Below, piece by piece: positions 20,406-30,130 of a DNA stretch of 64,000 nucleotides. The position numbers and the translations under genes are program-made. Positions within the stretch are counted from its first letter, which is position 1, and every line of letters starts with the position of its first letter. Origin of the DNA: Prostheceraeus crozeri. Its lineage: Eukaryota > Platyhelminthes > Polycladida > Euryleptidae. The stretch is taken from assembly GCA_907163375.1 (NCBI GenBank), contig CAJQUW010003146.1:372001-436000 (forward strand), read 5' to 3'. The notes beneath the pieces are model-generated. The model was not told where the DNA came from, made no database searches, and was given only the letters and a program-made list of their open reading frames with translations.

Positions 20406-21232
20406 GTCCCGTATTCCCCCATCATCCCGAGAACGAACCATCGGTCATCTTAAGGGCCACCATGGGGCAAGACATGATAGTACCTCCTCGCGGTTTGCCC
20501 TTGACAGGCTTCGGTCTGACTGAATCTATCATATAAATAAAAATAGAATCACAAAGTTGTATCTCCTATCAGTCAACTTTAACGTTGCATGCTACAGAGA
20601 ACTTCGGTATAATTCTTCCTGTTGGTGGCCGATCTCTCTTGAGACAGCGGATGATATCGCAGTGATGAGTGTGGCAAGGGCTTGAGACTTACCTTAATCC
20701 GACTTTCCAACGGTCGTTGTGGTCTCTTCGCTCAACGTAGCACTTTGAACGCCAATCGGTTGAATGTTAGCTATCTGCCACAGGTTAATTTTTAAATTCT
20801 CCATTGCATGCGTTATCTGAGAATGAACCATGAGTTCTTTCAAGAATTGTGTCCATCACCGAGGCTAAATGATGAAGGAAGGAACGGGAGGCCACCCTTG
20901 CACCACATGCAACACATCACAGACTTCTCTCTTCGGTAATCGATAGCAAACAAGCTCTGAACGCATAAGTTACTTTACTGTATCGCAGTCGATTGCTATA
21001 CAAGTATTGAAGAAAACGTAAGTTAGTAAAATCAGCAGAAAAACATAGGGAGAGATGTGATGTACCAAATATATTTATTTCGAAGATTGAACTCAACATG
21101 ATAAACCATTGATGAATAATACTTCCACGAAGTGCAACAAGTCTACCGTTTGTAGAAATCAACTACATGGTATCAGTAGAGACTCATTACCTCTAAAGTA
21201 TAGTTAGCAAAAAGTCGTCATGAAAAAATACT
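20406..21232. other. Gene-free stretch with dispersed repeat copy 2
   Basis: Copy 2 of the E2 repeat lies at about 20,600-20,830. The rest is AT-rich and holds nothing I can support. An AATAAA for the upstream + strand gene lies near 20,540. Confidence 0.4.
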
Positions 21233-21706
21233 TTATTTGGTCTTTGATTTAACATCATTGAAACCCGTTTTACTAATAACAATGACAATATGGTTTATTT
21301 TATTTAGAAGCAAATGATCGCCGTAACCATGAAAGTTGTCCATCCGAGAAATAATCTTACGCAGATGTCGTGTATAAAACTCAGAAGCATCAGTAACATA
21401 TTCTTGTCCATAGGAACGAAATTGAAAGTCAACACTTTCCGCTTCTTCACTTTGTAGAAAATGAATGTAATTGACATTTGCAATTAAGTGAGTCTTGATG
21501 AGACTGTCTTTGAAATAAGATATCAACTCCGTAAATATTTCACGTGTGTAGTCTAAACATGCTTCCAATTTTGTCGCCTCCCTTTGAAACTCAAGGATGT
21601 AATCTTGTATTAAGCCTCCGAAGTTCTCTTGATGAAAACGAATCGTGCAATCACCATGTTTTAATGTATTGACTTCAGGTGCAATGGTTGAGTCTACTGC
21701 TAAACA
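21233..21706 (-). CDS. Unrecognised E2 protein with FxSYG...FYTRH motif
   Basis: No named family is recognised. From its first ATG (21,568) it encodes 111 residues, but the same frame is open upstream to about 21,706 without an ATG, so an upstream exon or a lost start is likely. The C-terminal half (FRSYGQEYVTDASEFYTRHLRK) closely resembles the fragment at 28,791-29,000 (FGSYCTEWITLSDQFYVRHVEK), so E2 carries two related copies. The protein looks helical and amphipathic. It is transcribed opposite to its neighbours. Confidence 0.5.
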   Translation of the reverse strand, partial: CLAVDSTIAPEVNTLKHGDCTIRFHQENFGGLIQDYILEFQREATKLEACLDYTREIFTELISYFKDSLIKTHLIANVNYIHFLQSEEAESVDFQFRSYGQEYVTDASEFYTRHLRKIISRMDNFHGYGDHLLLNKINHIVIVISKTGFNDVKSKTK

Positions 21707-21824
21707 TCATGTTTGCCTAAGACGATTTCAATAACGCGTTACAAATGTGTGTGCACACATCGGGAACTCTAGCTCGTATGTGATTGGACGAGAGGTCACA
21801 TCCATTCACCGCTAAGGAAAATCT

Positions 21825-22287
21825 TATAAAAGGCAGTATACCAGCTCTGCTCTTCACATTTATCTTTCACAAGGTCAGTGTCGGTGAGGTCTTGCTATCA
21901 GGTTGTTTTGACTTGCTATCAAGTTGAATAGTCTCTTGCTGTCAAGAGATTCACTGCTGCTCATAAAACATATCATCGCTGTAATACCTCCTTTGCTCGA
22001 GCGTTCCGTCGGGACGGCGGGTACTGCCGTAGAGGGATTGCGTTGCATGGGTTGTTCGTCGTTTGTTAGACCGAAACCTCTGAGCCGTTGCTTATGTTGG
22101 GCGTTCGACTTCATGCTCAACGTGATGCTTTCTCTCGCCAGGTCAGAGTACTTCAGCCATTCGACAAAGGTTAGTCTTTATGATATGGAGTGGAGTGAAA
22201 TGTAATTCATTAGATGTCACTTCAATGATTGTTCCCATGATAAACGTTGACTAGCCAAATGAAACGATTCTCATCTTTCCTTTACAG
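21825..22287 (+). promoter_or_regulatory. E2 promoter 3: TATA box, leader and 5' intron(s)
   Basis: TATAAAAG lies at 21,825-21,832 with a CTCTTCAC initiator-like motif about 25 nt on. A donor AAG|GTCAGT is at 873/874 (21,873/21,874). A later donor-like AAAG|GTTAGT lies near 22,170, and a polypyrimidine acceptor ends at 22,287. The ATG of the four-exon gene follows at 22,332. Three CTAT/CTGT-loop hairpins (21,891-21,949) and repeat copy 3 (about 22,000-22,140) lie in the intron. Confidence 0.6.
21891..21949 (+). other. Cluster of three hairpins with CTAT/CTGT loops
   Basis: CTTG-CTAT-CAGG (21,891-21,902), ACTTG-CTAT-CAAGT (21,911-21,924) and TCTCTTG-CTGT-CAAGAGA (21,932-21,949) follow each other within 60 bp. 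Their stems differ yet remain paired. Confidence 0.65.
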
Positions 22288-22331
22288 TGATTGAAGTCTT
22301 ACAATTCATTACGTATTATTAACTATCCGCC

Positions 22332-23199
22332 ATGGAATTCAACAAAGTTGAAAATTACCACATTGCTGCTGAGATGGAGAAGGCCACCATCGAGCAATGT
22401 AAGTATTTGTAACAAGTATCACTCTATTACAAACATCATTAGGGTAGACATCCTAATTAAAATTAAGAGCCCCTCCCTTATTTTGTTCATGTTTAAACCG
22501 AATCCAAATTTTAGCTCTGCTTATTTTTGCTGTCATTCTTTTTCAGTGCATGAATGTATTCGTAATGGGGAACCCGTCCCCCAAGGAACAATCCGGGAAG
22601 CCTATGAGCGACTTGGCAAGCGTAAGTATCTTTAACATATCATGTTTAGGCTGTTTCAGATCCTCTGCATCATCCTTGTCTCAATCTGTAATCTCTCTTT
22701 CCTCTCTACAGATATGGTGGCCGAGATGAAGAAGCGAGGAGAAGCCGCGAGGCGGAGATTCAATGATGAATTTCCGGCCCTACCTTCCCGCCCATCTACC
22801 TCTGCTCAAGGTGCGACTCCTTTCTCGGGCATTGTCATCGCCCCACCTCCACCGCCTGCTCCGCTCCCTGCACCAGTCCCTGCTCCCCGTCACCACGTCC
22901 CTCCAACACCGAAGCCCAGGATCCTTCCACCCTCGGCTCGTGTCCCACTCCTGCCTCCTCCTCAACCATCGATGTTGCCGGAAATCAATTCCTTAGATGG
23001 TAAGTAACCGTGATTGGGAAAAGGGGGATAAGACTTCAAACTTGAAATTATGATCATGTTACTAATCTCTTTTCTCTTTTTCTCAACAGATCTGGCGGCC
23101 TACCTCCTGGACGGTGACGTTCCCTCCCGCCCCATCATCATCCCAGGATCGCCACCACCACCTGCAGCAGCGGCCGAACTCCCTCTCCTCTCCGTCTAG
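22332..23199 (+). CDS. Four-exon proline-rich protein gene of E2
   Basis: The exons are 22,332-22,398, 22,547-22,621, 22,712-22,999 and 23,090-23,199. All introns have GTAAGT donors, pyrimidine tracts with AG acceptors, and the same phase (1). Together they encode 179 residues: a charged N-terminal third, then long proline runs (PPPPPAPLPAPVPAP type). No named family is recognised. The TAG at 23,197-23,199 is directly followed, in the same frame, by the zinc-finger N-terminus of the E2 polymerase. This segment may therefore once have been, or through readthrough may be, the polymerase N-terminus. Exon structure is strong; function is unknown. Confidence 0.7.
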
Positions 23200-23202
23200 T
23201 CG

Positions 23203-25865
23203 GTGGAGAGACTGTTGGAGCAGGAGGAGTTGGAGATGGTGGGAGAGGAGAGGGAGATTGAAGTCGAAGAGGAGAAGGACTTCCGATGCCAGCGGTGTGA
23301 CAGGCTCTTCGCCAAAGCCTTCAACTTAAGACGTCACACCGCTGGCAATGCCTGCAGAGGAGGAAGGCGCCGACCGATCCCTCAACGACCCAAGTGTGAA
23401 GGTTGTGGACGCACGTTCTACAACAGCACCAACTTCCAACGTCACATCGAAGGCGGTTCCTGTGGCAGTGTGAGGCAACCACCGACAACAACAGGTAGGA
23501 AGCATCCTTCATCGCACGTCGGCTTTTCCTGTTCTTCGTGTCAGAAGACCTTTCCTACAGAGTTTGTTCTCTCTTCGCACACACTCTGTCACACACATTC
23601 CACTGAGCTTTACACTGACAACAACGTCACTCTAAGGCTGAACAAGTTTTCCCTTGAGAGGTTCGTTCGCGACTATGAGTTAGAAAGCTCTGAACCTGTA
23701 CAAGGTATTCATCCTTTCTTGATGGATAACATAGGTTTAATTCATCAAATGTTGACCAGCTTAGATAGATTTTTGCTCAAAGGCATGTTCTATCTCACTG
23801 CTCGTTTCAATAAGGTAGGCAGTAGCACGGGAGTAGAGTCCACTGTGACCATTAGGATAGCCTCCTGTGCTGCTGATCTGATAGGTGATGTAAACGAGTG
23901 GATAGAGAGACATGCGACCTATCTCGTCAGCAACTTAAATAAATTAAATGAAAGAGATAGCGGTCTGGTTTTTGATGGGATAGAGAAAGTAGACATTAAA
24001 ATCAATCTTTTAGAAAATTTGCAAGGGAGTGGTTGTTTCACCCTACCCAAGACACTGGCTAGCAAAAAGGCTGTCATCAATGTAGATTGTCAGTCCCAGT
24101 GTTTCAAGTATGCCGTCCTCTCCATTCTTCACTATAATGATATAGGTATAAATCGTGAACTAAGCCTTAGATTTTAAAGGCATCGCCCAATTTGAAAAAT
24201 TGAATGAAATTAAGATAGTTGTCCATCTCTGGTGAAAAAGTCTGAAGGGTGCTAGGTATAACAACCGCCAATGTACTTACGACCGGGTTGTCAATCTTCT
24301 CCTAGTCTATAGCGACAACCACCAAGAATGGCATTATTGTGGCATTCCTAAAATTTCAAAGTTATATCGCCACCAGCAAAGTTATGATGACAAACATTAC
24401 TGTGATCGCTGCACACGGCGTTTCACATCTAAACCATTTTTTGAACAGCATTACGAGTGGTGCTCTCGGGGCAAACTTCAAATGGAAGTCATGCCCAAAG
24501 ATAAATTTTATAGGTATGAGGAAAACGGCAATGAGCTCAGTCCCACATGTACCATCTATGCGGACATTGAATGTCACATTGAACAAGAGGACCTAAGTCA
24601 TGACATTGAACACTTCTCCAATCCAGCACACATCATGGCACTGGGAGATGAGGCCGACATAGGTTATTTATTTGAAGTCGACCTCATCTATCCAGAATGT
24701 ATTAAGAATAAGACAGTTGATTTTCCTCTCGCACCCGAATCTGGCATAGTCAGTCCAGATATGTTCTCTCCCTTTATGGAAGAACACAATAAGCAACATG
24801 AGGCGGAAAATGACTTAAAATATAAACCCACTAGGAAGTTGTTGCTCACCCAATTGAACAAGCAGCATTATATCGTGCACTATTCCATCCTCAAATTCTA
24901 TCTAGGTATGGGGATGTAACTTGACAAAGTCCATCGCGCTATCCAGTTTAGGCAGAAGCCCTTTCTAAAACCGTATATAGAATTTAATAGTAAGAAACGG
25001 GCTGAATCCAAGAATCCTTTCGAAAAGGACTTCTTTAAATTTAAGAATAATGCCCTCTTTGGTAAAACCATGGAGGATGTAAGAAAGCGCATGGACTATC
25101 GTATCGTGACTGATCCGGAAACGAGTATCAAGTTATGCCGCTCACCGCTGTTTTGTCACCATGATGTCATTTCCGAAGACATTACTGGTTTTAAAATGTT
25201 AAAATCCAAAGTAGAACTTTGCAAGCCCATTTATGTCGGTCAAGCTGTCTTGGATCACTCCAAGTTAGAAATGTACAAGTTGTTTTACCACACCTTTAAA
25301 ACTTGTCCATTGATCCAACACATGGAATTAGTAGGAGGCGATACAGACAGCTTCTTCCTAGCTTTGACAACCACTAGCCAAGTCAAGCAGGAAGACATTT
25401 TAAAATATTTAGCACCCAAGTTTGATAGTTCCAACTATCCCACTGACCATCCGCTTTACTCTACCACAAATAAAGCGAGGCTTGGCTGCTTCAAGGATGA
25501 GTGTGCCGGCAAACAGATAGAGGAGATGATCTTGCTTCGTCCCAAGATGTACTCCATGAAGCTAAAATCCTCCGAGCTTTCTATTAAACGGGAGAAAGGC
25601 ATCTCGAAGTCAATCGTTAGAAAAACATAGGGACTATCAAGATGCCTTAGATCCACTTAAAATTAAAAAGGTAGAAATGACCATTTTAAAATCACAGTCG
25701 CATCAAGTCAGAACAACGACGTTTAGGAAACGAGGTCTCTCAGCTTGGGAAGACAAGCGATGCTGGATGAGTCCTAACCACTCATTACCGTACGGCCATC
25801 AAGACACTCATCTACCTCCACCCAAGAGACAGAAACTTTCTCCTCCTCCGTCCGGCGATGTATGA
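23203..25865 (+). pseudogene. Decayed, internally deleted DNA polymerase B of E2
   Basis: The N-terminal part (23,203-24,177) has three C2H2-type fingers (CQRCDRLF, CEGCGRTF, CSSCQKTF) and the segment with KKAVINVDCQSQCFKYAVL that precedes Polinton polymerases. Exonuclease motif I survives (IYADIEC near 24,556). The frame then jumps straight to the region after motif A, so the endonuclease VII block, ExoII, ExoIII and motif A are missing. Motif B-like FGKTMEDVRKR (about 25,060) and motif C GGDTDSFFL (about 25,337) remain. Frame breaks occur near 24,177, 24,480, 24,919 and 25,630. The end reads SLPYGH ... PPPKRQKLS. It cannot encode an active enzyme. Confidence 0.88.
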
Positions 25866-26900
25866 TGATGAATGCTTCCTCTCTGTTGTGGTTGATGTTT
25901 TGCTTTTTCACTCCACGGCGTTTTCTATGGGGCGTTGTGAGTGAGTGCCTTGTAACATGCGTCCAACTCCTGATCACTTCCTATCATGACTTGCATATCA
26001 ACTGGTTTTCCTGACTTTGTTTTGTCCCTGTACAGTTTCCTTCAATGACTTTGTTTTCTCCGGTGATGTGAGCCATAAAAACTTTGTTTTCTGCTACCAT
26101 CAGTATTACCTATGTGCGGTGCTATCAAAATCGCAAAAAATGTGATGATGAATAACATATCATGTACATACTGTGTCGTTTTCCTTTCCCATAAAGTTGC
26201 GGTTCAAATAGGTGGGACTGACTTGGTAATAATGTCATAAGCATTTCACTGTTTGTAAAATAGGTGAAATATAAAATAAAGTCAGAATCATTTCTCTGTT
26301 TGTAAAGTTAGAAATAAAGTTGACGTTTGTAAAGTTAGAAGTAAAGTTATAACAATGTCACTGTTTGTAAAGTTAGAGATAAAGTTGTTGTTTGTAATGT
26401 TAGGAATACTGTCATTCACAAATGGTAAAAAATAAATGTACTATGCACTAACGGTTAACATTCACTTGTGCTATATAAAACCCTAAATCCCTAAATCCTA
26501 TCGTAGGTAACCCTATCCCCATGGATGATGGACTTTAGCAATTTATAGGTAAAGTATAAAATAAAGTGACAAGCATTTCACTGTTTGCAAGATAGGTAAA
26601 GTATAAAATAAAGTCAAAACCATGTCAGAGTTTGTAAGTTAACATCCTCACCAACGAATGTAACATCATGAAAATTTCTTCGGCCTAGGAAACATCAACC
26701 ACTTTGCTGACTCATGAAGTGGTAAAGTACCAGTCAGTTAGATAAAAATCTAATCAGTCTTGTTCAACCTTTTCACCGACACGTGTGTGGGCGTGTCATT
26801 CGACATCGATGGCGCCTCACGTCAGACAGCGTGACCTTTTCACCGACACGTGTGTGGGTGATAGTTCATTGCGATGACTCATTCAAAATGCATCATGTGA
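25866..26900. repeat. Convergent 3' region of E2 with tandem poly(A)-type repeats
   Basis: There is no gene. From about 26,235 to 26,640, five to six imperfect copies of a unit with (CT)GTTTGTAAAGTTAGAAATAAAG-like sequence occur, each bringing an AATAAA. Further right, a 25-bp direct repeat containing CACGTG sits at 26,767-26,791 and 26,834-26,858. This fits a transcription end zone between PolB (+) and the TBP-like gene (-). Confidence 0.6.
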
Positions 26901-27440
26901 TTAACACGATTCTATTAACTGTGACTCATACAGATAACGCATTGAAGATTTAGCAATGTCAGCTACTTTACTGATATCACGTAAACCAGTCATGAGACAA
27001 TGTCCGTTGTGAAACACTGCAATATGTACAGGATGCCACTTCCGAATCAGAGCAGCAGGAAAGAGTTCAGTTTCATAAAATATATAATGATTACTGGTTT
27101 TAATGTTTGCTAGATTCACTAACATCTTCAATTGAACAGACACTACTATATTCTTCAATGCCAGGGGACTGAGGCGTAGATGAGGCATGAGTGTTCGCAT
27201 TTTCTTGACGACTTCGTAACACATGGACTGCATCTCGAAATGAGAAAGGTTTCCTAGGACTTGGATTTTGCAGCAGCGAAAGATTTGAAGATTTCGACCG
27301 TTGCTCATGCGAATGACCAACATTTGTGGACGACCGCGATGAGATACTGAATCGGGAAGATGGGTATGCAACTGTTCTAAATCGATGTCTCTTCCGAGAT
27401 TCGTTTCGCGCATGGCGTTGATGATGCGGATGGGGAGCAT
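26901..27440 (-). CDS. TATA-binding-protein-like (TBP fold) protein of E2
   Basis: Seen: 179 residues with two halves of one pattern. Half 1 is IRIINAMRETNLGRDIDLEQL, then GRPQMLVIRM, then CKIQVLGNLS. Half 2 is LKNIVVSVQLKMLVNLANI, then YETELFPAALIRKWHP, then HNGHCLMTGLRD. Known: eukaryotic TBP has two such repeats, the second with an ELFPGLIYRM ... SGKVVLTG signature, so the match in order and spacing is good. TBP binds TATA boxes and nucleates Pol II initiation. Its own TATA box lies at 27,476-27,484. The PC4-like gene is directly upstream. Its target and activity are inference. Confidence 0.78.
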   Translation of the reverse strand: MLPIRIINAMRETNLGRDIDLEQLHTHLPDSVSHRGRPQMLVIRMSNGRNLQIFRCCKIQVLGNLSHFEMQSMCYEVVKKMRTLMPHLRLSPLALKNIVVSVQLKMLVNLANIKTSNHYIFYETELFPAALIRKWHPVHIAVFHNGHCLMTGLRDISKVADIAKSSMRYLYESQLIESC

Positions 27441-27475
27441 GATTCACAAAAGACATGAGGGTTGAGTGAACTTCC

Positions 27476-27484
27476 CTTTTATAC
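27476..27484 (-). promoter_or_regulatory. TATA box of the E2 TBP-like gene
   Basis: GTATAAAAG on the - strand lies about 36 bp before the ATG (27,440), just beyond the stop of the PC4-like ORF. TTCACTCA follows as a possible initiator. Confidence 0.6.
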
Positions 27485-27489
27485 TTTTT

Positions 27490-27735
27490 TCATGAGGGTT
27501 TTGGAATCACGATGTAGCAGTGATCATTATGTAGAATCATCTCTTGAATGCGAATAAATACTATGCCTTCTCCTACGTTGATGACACGGCAAGAGTTGGA
27601 TAGGATAGCGCAATGCAACCTTCGTAGTTGAAAGCTTTCTAGAGTCATCTGAAGTTGACGTTTCATATCATGAAATGTAACACACTGACTTTTCCATGAA
27701 GCATAGAGGCATGCTGATAATTTCCACATGATCAT
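27490..27735 (-). CDS. PC4-like small protein of E2
   Basis: This is an 81-residue ORF directly upstream of the TBP-like gene. The segment LQMTLESFQLRRLHCAILSN, followed by a short beta-like IVFIRI and CYIVI, lines up with the E3 ORF at 57,962 (VCISLDALSSLKDFADLIDN ... VWIKC ... VKLYI). It has the (G)xxLxxExxxxL pattern of the PC4/Sub1 coactivator domain, which binds single-stranded DNA. The same gene pair order (PC4-like, TBP-like) in E2 and E3 supports the call. The N-terminus is short, and an acceptor-like TTCTTAG lies just upstream, so a 5' exon is possible. Confidence 0.5.
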   Translation of the reverse strand: MIMWKLSACLYASWKSQCVTFHDMKRQLQMTLESFQLRRLHCAILSNSCRVINVGEGIVFIRIQEMILHNDHCYIVIPKPS

Positions 27736-27891
27736 GATTCAAACCTGAGTGAAAAATGTAATGCCTAAGAAAGAAGGAGAGAGTCATGTTCATGTGTGGC
27801 ATGGTGAGTGTACATTTTCTTTCTTGATACGGTGGCCGTTAGGCCTTGGTCTCATAAAGACCGATGGTGCGTTCTCAGTGTGTGGAGAGTG

Positions 27892-28458
27892 TTACTGTAG
27901 TTGATCATCATCAACATGGACATCATTTTTGAAGGTTATGGAGACAAGATAGGGATTCAACGTAAACAACCTTCCGTCCCTGCGCAGACCCATGAAGATG
28001 GTTTGAATTTTAATTTCGAAGGAGTAGAATCCTTTTCCCAAAATGGGGAGAGGTTTGCAATTGAGTAAGTGGAATTCGCTGCCCTCCTTTTCATGGATGA
28101 TGAGACAGTGTCTATCCATATGAACATACATGTATCGTCTTTCCATGATGGGAACTTGTGACCGCTTCCCATTGTGTCGAACAATTTCTTTGGGAATGGT
28201 GAGATTTTCTTTCAGGAATGTTTCAAGAGTATTGAATTGTAACCGTGTCCAATAGTCTAACGGTACACACACAGCGAGTCCATACTTTGTTGACATAACC
28301 TTTAGATAAGCCATCCGATGACTTGGAGTTTTTATGGTCACGACTTCTCCATGATGAGTTATCTTTTGATTGAAAGCATTTTTACCCGATGCTAAAGTAA
28401 GTGAGTTCAGTGTACCCAGTGCGAGAGCAGAGGAGTTGATGGCTTCGAGCAACTGCAT
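27892..28458 (-). CDS. E2 paralog pair member 1 (PC4-like N-terminus, GFYSF module)
   Basis: The 188-residue product has a module LGKGFYSFEIKIQTIFMG ... FTLNPYLVSI that matches LGAGFYSFHIEVPAVYVG ... IPLNLCITQI in the gene at 30,110-30,838. Upstream, GLAVCVPLDYWTRLQFNTL resembles the beta-alpha end of a PC4 domain. The start at 28,458 was chosen because the TATA box (28,504-28,511) puts transcription start after the ATG at 28,488. A single-stranded DNA-binding or transcription role is a guess from the PC4 resemblance; no named family is certain. Confidence 0.55.
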   Translation of the reverse strand: MQLLEAINSSALALGTLNSLTLASGKNAFNQKITHHGEVVTIKTPSHRMAYLKVMSTKYGLAVCVPLDYWTRLQFNTLETFLKENLTIPKEIVRHNGKRSQVPIMERRYMYVHMDRHCLIIHEKEGSEFHLLNCKPLPILGKGFYSFEIKIQTIFMGLRRDGRLFTLNPYLVSITFKNDVHVDDDQLQ

Positions 28459-28503
28459 GGTTAGCGCAAGGACGGAAATGATTGCCATGAGCTCAGTCGT
28501 CCG

Positions 28504-28511
28504 TTTTATAA
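28504..28511 (-). promoter_or_regulatory. TATA box of the E2 gene at 27,892-28,458
   Basis: TTATAAAA on the - strand lies about 46 bp before the chosen ATG. A TCATTT initiator-like motif follows at the expected distance. Confidence 0.55.
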
Positions 28512-28790
28512 CCAGACCTAGCTTCAATCACATGCGTTTCCCTTTTCATGTTTTCCCTGTCTTTGTTACGTGACAAAGAGTTATCACACGTGAACTTTTG
28601 ACTGCGTGGGTGGAAACCTTCCCTATGACTGACTGCCCTCCTACAAAGTCGTTCTAGTCCTTACAAGGACTTTAGTGACACGCCCCTTTTCTCGAACAAA
28701 GACGCATTCATTTATCTAACAAAGCGCAATGACTCATGTTGCTCTATACACCATTAGAAAATACTCAGTGAAAAGAAATCATTATTGCAT

Positions 28791-29120
28791 CTACACAACA
28801 TGTCGACCATCAAACAAAGTCGTGGATGTAAACACGCTCAGTTGAATCATGATATGTTTAACAACGTATGCATTTCCTTCCATCGTCTCTACTATTCTCT
28901 CCATAATTTTCTCCACATGACGTACATAAAATTGATCACTAAGAGTAATCCATTCTGTGCAATAAGATCCAAAAAGAAGTGTTTTTTGCAAATCTTTCAA
29001 CTCTATATAAGCAACGGGTCTACCTTCACATCCTCAGGTTACAAACTTTCTATCAATCTTTTGAAGGGAGGAAGACTTTCAGTTACCACTACTTTCATAT
29101 CATTCATCTTCATTTAAAAT
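28791..29120 (-). pseudogene. Decayed paralog of the FxSYG...FYxRH protein
   Basis: The open part (29,000-28,791) carries FGSYCTEWITLSDQFYVRHVEK, clearly related to the gene at 21,233-21,706. Upstream to about 29,120 the frame has several stops. It is probably a dead duplicate. Confidence 0.55.
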
Positions 29121-29382
29121 GTAAGTTTCCAATCTTGTAAAAATCCATCGAATCCTTGTTGATTAAGTGTCAAATGACACATGTGGTTACTTAGTGTACG
29201 ATACGCCATCATGAACGTTGTGACTATAGATTTCGCATTGCTTCAATGACTTCCACTATGAATAAAACAGAAACAACAATCATGTTCCACTGTAAGTTTA
29301 TTCAACATCAGTCAAAATTCAAAAGTACAGAATACACTTCATGAAATGATCATCACTCATTCACAAGGAGTAAAAACATGTT
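29121..29382. other. Short gap, no gene seen
   Basis: AT-rich. It holds an AATAAA near 29,259 on + and TTTATTC near 29,288 (AATAAA on -), so poly(A) signals for the - strand gene to its right are plausible. Confidence 0.3.
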
Positions 29383-30130
29383 TTACATATACCCATGCTG
29401 TTGACAATAATATAGATACAGTTCATAAACGTCATAGAGACTACAATGCCAGCGTGAAGAGAGTTTTGCAATGTAGATGGCTTTATTTCTAGTATTACAA
29501 TGGGATGGTGGTCTGTAAAGGTGATGTCTCTCACCGAAACATATAGCCATATCAAAAATCATTTCATCTCTAAACTTCTTTTGATCACAATGCATATGAT
29601 AGTCTTGTCTTACACGATCTACCCAACATGGTGAATATAAATTATCAATGTGCAACTGAAGTGTCGCTGCTTCTCGATCAGAATCATTTCCTAATATTTT
29701 AACAATATGAAAACCTGACAGCCACCGTTTGAAATCACTTATCAAATACGTTTCATTTACAAATCCAATATGAATCAAAATAGAAGGATCAAGTCCATGC
29801 ACATGACGCCGTGACCATTCGTCTTTGTGTGGAGGACAGTAGGCAAATCTATGATATACACTAACAACAGTTTGATCGCTTTCCCTCATTGCAATAGCAC
29901 TCAACTTCTGCATTGGTGTCCCCTCACGGTCTATGAAGATGACAACCTACAATAACAAAAAGACTTAATTACAAGATAATACATTGAGCAGGAACTTTAC
30001 AAGGATGTCTGTCCTTTACATAACAAAAGATACATACAACATGATTAATTGAACATAACGCACAAGACCGCGTTTTCCACATTCACTACATACTAACTGA
30101 TTACAATACTTAAGATTTCTCTTTCGTGGC
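29383..30130 (-). pseudogene. RING-like plus DEDD-exonuclease-like protein gene (intron, frameshift)
   Basis: The downstream part (29,383 to about 29,945) begins with FIDREGTP-type sequence just before the first ATG (29,913). Later blocks are HIVKILGNDSDREA and SLYDVYELYLYY. These three blocks resemble the D-E, D and H/D motifs of DEDD (RNase H fold) exonucleases; this is a tentative reading. Upstream on the same strand (about 30,120-30,000) is a Cys cluster, LVCSECGKRGLV, and then, in a frame shifted by one base, a CxxxHxxCxxC pattern, together RING-like. A possible intron (GTAATT ... TTGTAG) lies at about 29,946-30,000. Its function is not known. Confidence 0.45.

Noticed and set aside
26235-26640. 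CRISPR array
   Set aside because: The repeats are irregular, AT-rich, without unique spacers, and lie in a eukaryotic transposon 3' region.
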